From contig JAJTIF010000374.1 in the NCBI GenBank assembly GCA_021299675.1, forward strand, positions 1 to 7,931: a DNA stretch of 7,931 bases, read 5' to 3'. Each line of letters begins with the position of its first letter. Positions within the stretch are counted from its first letter, which is position 1. This document shows positions 5,450-7,931 of this stretch, one piece after another. Source of the DNA: Pseudomonadota bacterium. GTDB lineage: Bacteria; Bdellovibrionota; Bacteriovoracia; Bacteriovoracales; Bacteriovoracaceae. The notes under the pieces are model-generated. The model was not told the DNA's origin, did no database searches, and worked only from the letters and a program-made list of their open reading frames with translations. The translations under genes and the position numbers were made by a program.

Positions 5450-7150
5450 ATGAAACACCTCATTACCTCAGCACTTCCCTACGCCAATGGCCCCCTTCAT
5501 TTTGGACATATAGCTGGAGTTTATTTACCAGCTGATATCTTCACGAGACATAAAAAACTCAAAGGTGAGCGGGCGGTGCATATTTCTGGGTCAGATGAAC
5601 ACGGTGTCGCCATCATGCAGAACGCTCAGAAAGCCAAAGTTCCCTACAAAGAATATGTTGATAACTGGCACAATACCCATAAAGCACTTTTTGACCGCTA
5701 TGAAATCCAATTTGATTTCTTCGGTCAAACCTCCAGCGACTATCACCGCGAGGAAACGCTCAAGTGGTTTCATAATCTGCATGATAAAAAGTTTATCGAG
5801 AAGAAAGACGAAAAACAGCTGCAGTGCCAAGACTGTAAAAACTTTCTCCCGGACCGCTTCGTGGAAGGCGAGTGCTATGTCTGTGGTTACAAGGAAGCGC
5901 GCGGAGACGAATGTCCAGATTGCGGAACCTGGATCGACCCCTTAAAACTCAAAAATCCAGTTTGTAAGTTTTGTAACTCTAAAAACGTCTCCACTGTTGA
6001 TTCGTTTCAGTATTACCTTAAGCTCTCGAAGTATCACTCAGAATTTTCGGAGTGGTTTAAAACCAAGAAGAATACCTGGCGTAAAAATGTGATTCCTTTT
6101 GTGGAATCACTTTCTAAAGATGAGCTGGTGGATCGTGCGATCACGCGGGACCTCGACTGGGGGATTGACGTGCCCCTGGCGGAAGCCAAAGGTAAAAAGA
6201 TCTATGTGTGGTTTGATGCGCCGATTGGTTATGTGAGTAACACGAAGAAGTGGTTAGAGACCACTGGATCGAAAGAAGATTACCTCAAGGACTGGTGGCA
6301 AAATAAAGACGTCACTATTTCAAACTTCATCGGTAAAGATAACATCATTTTTCATGCCATCATTTTTCCGGTCATGAGCATGGCCAGCGGAATCGTGAAC
6401 CCTGTGACCGAGTTGCCGGCCAATCAATACGTGAATCTGGAAGGAAAGCAGTTTTCTAAATCTAAGGGCTGGTATGTGGACGCCGATGAAGCCATGAATC
6501 TCTTCGGACCTGATGCGCTTCGTTTTTATCTAACCTCGCTGATCCCCGAGACATCGGATTCTAGTTTTACTTGGAAAGGCCTCGAGCTCAAAATCAACAG
6601 TGAGCTGGCAAATAATCTTGGAAACTTCGTCAACCGCTCCATGAAGTTTTTGAAGTCTAAGTGGCCAGAGGGAATTTCTGCAGCAGCATTCGAAACCTTT
6701 CAAGCCGAAGGGCGCGTGACTGAGCTAGAGACATTGTTCAAGGCACACCATGAGCTTTTGGATTCTTATCAGATCAAGCGAGGCCAGGAGCACATTATGG
6801 AGCTCGGTGGGAAAGTGAATCTCTTTATCACGGAGAAAGCGCCGTGGACGCAATTTAAAACCAGCCCTGAGGAAGCCGCTCAAACGATCGCGACGGCCAG
6901 TGTGTACACGCTGGCTTTAGGTGTGCTGCTGCAGCCTTATGTTCCGGGTCTCTCGCAAAAAATTCTCGAATACTTTGGCCTGAAGCCATCGGATAAAATC
7001 GTAGCTCAGATTTATCAAGGTCATATCCAGTCATTGCTGACTCATTTTAAAACGGGCTTTAAGCTTGAAGTGGAGCCAGCAGGGTTGGTGCCGAAGATTG
7101 ACCCCAAATTGATCGAGGAGTTGGATCTTAAACTGAAAGCGAAAGTTTAG
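5450..7150 (+). CDS. metG: Methionyl-tRNA synthetase (class I, two-zinc type, no C-terminal tRNA-binding domain)
   Basis: Charges tRNA-Met with methionine in the cytoplasm; essential for initiation and elongation. I chose ATG 5450 (566 residues) because MetRS proteins normally begin a few residues before LITSALPYANGPLHFGH. The in-frame GTG at 5426 has no ribosome site and adds an unneeded 8 residues. The HIGH motif is HFGH (17-20). The KMSKS loop is KQFSKS (333-338), with Phe in place of Met as is common in MetRS. The zinc domain has four CxxC knuckles (Cys126/129, 142/145, 155/158, 172/175), the two-zinc arrangement typical of archaeal-type MetRS rather than the one-zinc E. coli type. YVWFDAPIGY (252-261) lies in the catalytic fold. 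The anticodon-binding helical domain follows from about 375. The protein stops soon after IDPKLIEEL, with no EMAPII-like domain. The stop overlaps the end of the convergent gene by 4 nt. Confidence 0.98.
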   Translation: MKHLITSALPYANGPLHFGHIAGVYLPADIFTRHKKLKGERAVHISGSDEHGVAIMQNAQKAKVPYKEYVDNWHNTHKALFDRYEIQFDFFGQTSSDYHREETLKWFHNLHDKKFIEKKDEKQLQCQDCKNFLPDRFVEGECYVCGYKEARGDECPDCGTWIDPLKLKNPVCKFCNSKNVSTVDSFQYYLKLSKYHSEFSEWFKTKKNTWRKNVIPFVESLSKDELVDRAITRDLDWGIDVPLAEAKGKKIYVWFDAPIGYVSNTKKWLETTGSKEDYLKDWWQNKDVTISNFIGKDNIIFHAIIFPVMSMASGIVNPVTELPANQYVNLEGKQFSKSKGWYVDADEAMNLFGPDALRFYLTSLIPETSDSSFTWKGLELKINSELANNLGNFVNRSMKFLKSKWPEGISAAAFETFQAEGRVTELETLFKAHHELLDSYQIKRGQEHIMELGGKVNLFITEKAPWTQFKTSPEEAAQTIATASVYTLALGVLLQPYVPGLSQKILEYFGLKPSDKIVAQIYQGHIQSLLTHFKTGFKLEVEPAGLVPKIDPKLIEELDLKLKAKV

Positions 7151-7692
7151 TGGCGGTGGCGGGCCTTCTCAGGGATCGCCACTCCCCAAGTTTTTATGAC
7201 GTGTCCTGACTCTGAATCAACTTCCGCAAAAAAGCTCGTGTACTCACCATCCTTACTTTCTAGCTTCACGATCACTCGCTCAACCATGCGGCCTTCATCA
7301 CCGTCAGAAATGATGTAGGACTCCTGGGGCGATACCTGGAGTGTTTTGAGTTTCGCTCCGCCGATGCGCCGAAGGTTCACTTCGAGTTTTTTTTGCCACT
7401 GATCTGAGACTTTGTTCACAAGTCTTAGCTCATTAATGTCTTTAAGGGCAGGGGAGAGAGTCCCGTAGAAGCTGCGATTGCCCTTTTTAAGGGGAGCCGG
7501 GGCGAGTACTGCTGGAGGCACCCCTGGGGTCTGGGGAGTATAGGTTGAAGGAAGCGACACATCCGGCTTCGTGCTTGAGCTGTCCTTGGGGTGGGCCACT
7601 TCTGTTTTAGGCTTCGTTAAGCGAATGTAGAGGAACACAAGTGTCAGTAACACCATCAGCGCCGAGACAATAATGAGGCGAGATCTCTTCAT
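7147..7692 (-). CDS. Membrane-anchored protein of unknown function with proline-rich linker and possible PepSY-like C-terminal domain
   Basis: A 181-residue protein I do not recognise. It has a basic N-terminus (MKRSR), one strongly hydrophobic segment (about 6-24), a Pro/Ser/Thr-rich linker (about 28-68, including VPPAVLAPAPL), and a charged globular part (about 75-175). The layout implies an N-in membrane anchor with the C-terminal domain in the periplasm. The segment VIVKLESKDGEYTSFFAEVD plus SGHVIKTWG (140-170) has the strand-turn-strand look of a PepSY-type unit (Y/F-x-V-D-x-x-(T/S)-G-x-V); this is weak resemblance only. The ATG overlaps the upstream stop (ATGA, 4 nt), and no clear Shine-Dalgarno precedes it, so translation is probably coupled to that gene. 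The 3' end overlaps the convergent metG stop by 4 nt. It may be secreted or an assembly factor; no function can be assigned. Confidence 0.8.
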   Translation of the reverse strand: MKRSRLIIVSALMVLLTLVFLYIRLTKPKTEVAHPKDSSSTKPDVSLPSTYTPQTPGVPPAVLAPAPLKKGNRSFYGTLSPALKDINELRLVNKVSDQWQKKLEVNLRRIGGAKLKTLQVSPQESYIISDGDEGRMVERVIVKLESKDGEYTSFFAEVDSESGHVIKTWGVAIPEKARHRH

Positions 7693-7931
7693 TCGATTAC
7701 AAGGAAGTTGAGATCAAAGATCTTGAAGGGTTTGTGGCCAGCGTATTCGATGTCAGTGAACTCGTTCATCGCTGTTGGGCTTGACTCAAAACAATCCGAG
7801 CAGTTCGTAAACTGAGCTCTCAGGCGACAGGTGAAGTTGGTGCCTGGTGGAATCCATTTGTTAAGCTCCATCACCAAGACACTCGAGGAAGCAGGGCCGG
7901 GGATGTCGCTCAAAGGGATACGCTGGTTAGC
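7689..7931 (-). CDS. Unknown protein, C-terminal 80 residues (5' end beyond window)
   Basis: The frame is open to the right edge of the window, so the start lies outside. The TTG at 7913 is not a convincing start because coding continues upstream of it without a stop and without a ribosome site. The visible 80 residues alternate hydrophobic and polar stretches as in a beta-sandwich (SSSVLVMELN, FKIFDLNFLVIE). They contain three cysteines, C35, C44 and C47, in a CxxxxxxxxCxxC spacing. I do not recognise a family. The stop overlaps the start of the membrane-anchored gene downstream by 4 nt, so the two probably share an operon and perhaps a function. The cysteines could form a disulfide in an exported protein, or bind metal in the cytoplasm; the sequence does not decide. 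Confidence 0.7.
   Translation of the reverse strand, partial: ANQRIPLSDIPGPASSSVLVMELNKWIPPGTNFTCRLRAQFTNCSDCFESSPTAMNEFTDIEYAGHKPFKIFDLNFLVIE

Overview
The window looks like a chromosomal segment from a Gram-negative bacterium, most likely a Bdellovibrio-type predator (Bdellovibrionota) or another delta-proteobacteria-like lineage. The pointers are base composition near 50% GC by eye, a branched-chain acyl-CoA catabolic operon, a Rep-type helicase next to a two-zinc methionyl-tRNA synthetase, a lipoprotein signal peptide, and an intergenic palindrome of a kind I recall from delta-proteobacterial genomes. The lineage is inferred; no rRNA or other marker gene is present.

Left part (1-2729, + strand): a tight operon of four genes, entered in mid-gene. 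It holds the C-terminal part of a biotin carboxylase, a separate biotin-carrier subunit, HMG-CoA lyase, and a crotonase-fold protein. Gene spacings are +1, -4 and -1 nt, so translation is probably coupled throughout. The set matches late leucine/isovalerate degradation: methylcrotonyl-CoA carboxylase, then methylglutaconyl-CoA hydratase, then HMG-CoA lyase, giving acetyl-CoA and acetoacetate. Two points stand out. The carboxylase alpha chain is split in two inside what is usually one polypeptide. The crotonase lacks both catalytic glutamates of true hydratases.

Middle part (2730-3338): a small predicted lipoprotein gene with its own promoter, an intrinsic terminator, and a ~108-bp imperfect palindromic element that fills the gap between this gene and the convergent helicase gene.

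Right-centre (3339-7150): a Rep/UvrD-family DNA helicase on the - strand and metG on the + strand, divergent across an 83-bp gap. The best promoter candidates for both genes place the -10 box exactly 7 nt before the start codon, and neither gene has a well-placed Shine-Dalgarno sequence. Both mRNAs may therefore be leaderless.

Right end (7147-7931, - strand): two overlapping genes of unknown function. One is a cysteine-containing protein cut by the window end. The other is a membrane-anchored protein with a proline-rich linker and a possible PepSY-like C-terminal domain; its 3' end overlaps the end of metG by 4 nt.

I see no CRISPR array, tRNA, rRNA, transposase or phage gene. Nothing amounts to a clearly new multi-gene system. 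The most useful leads are the paired leaderless promoters, the split carboxylase and the altered crotonase active site.
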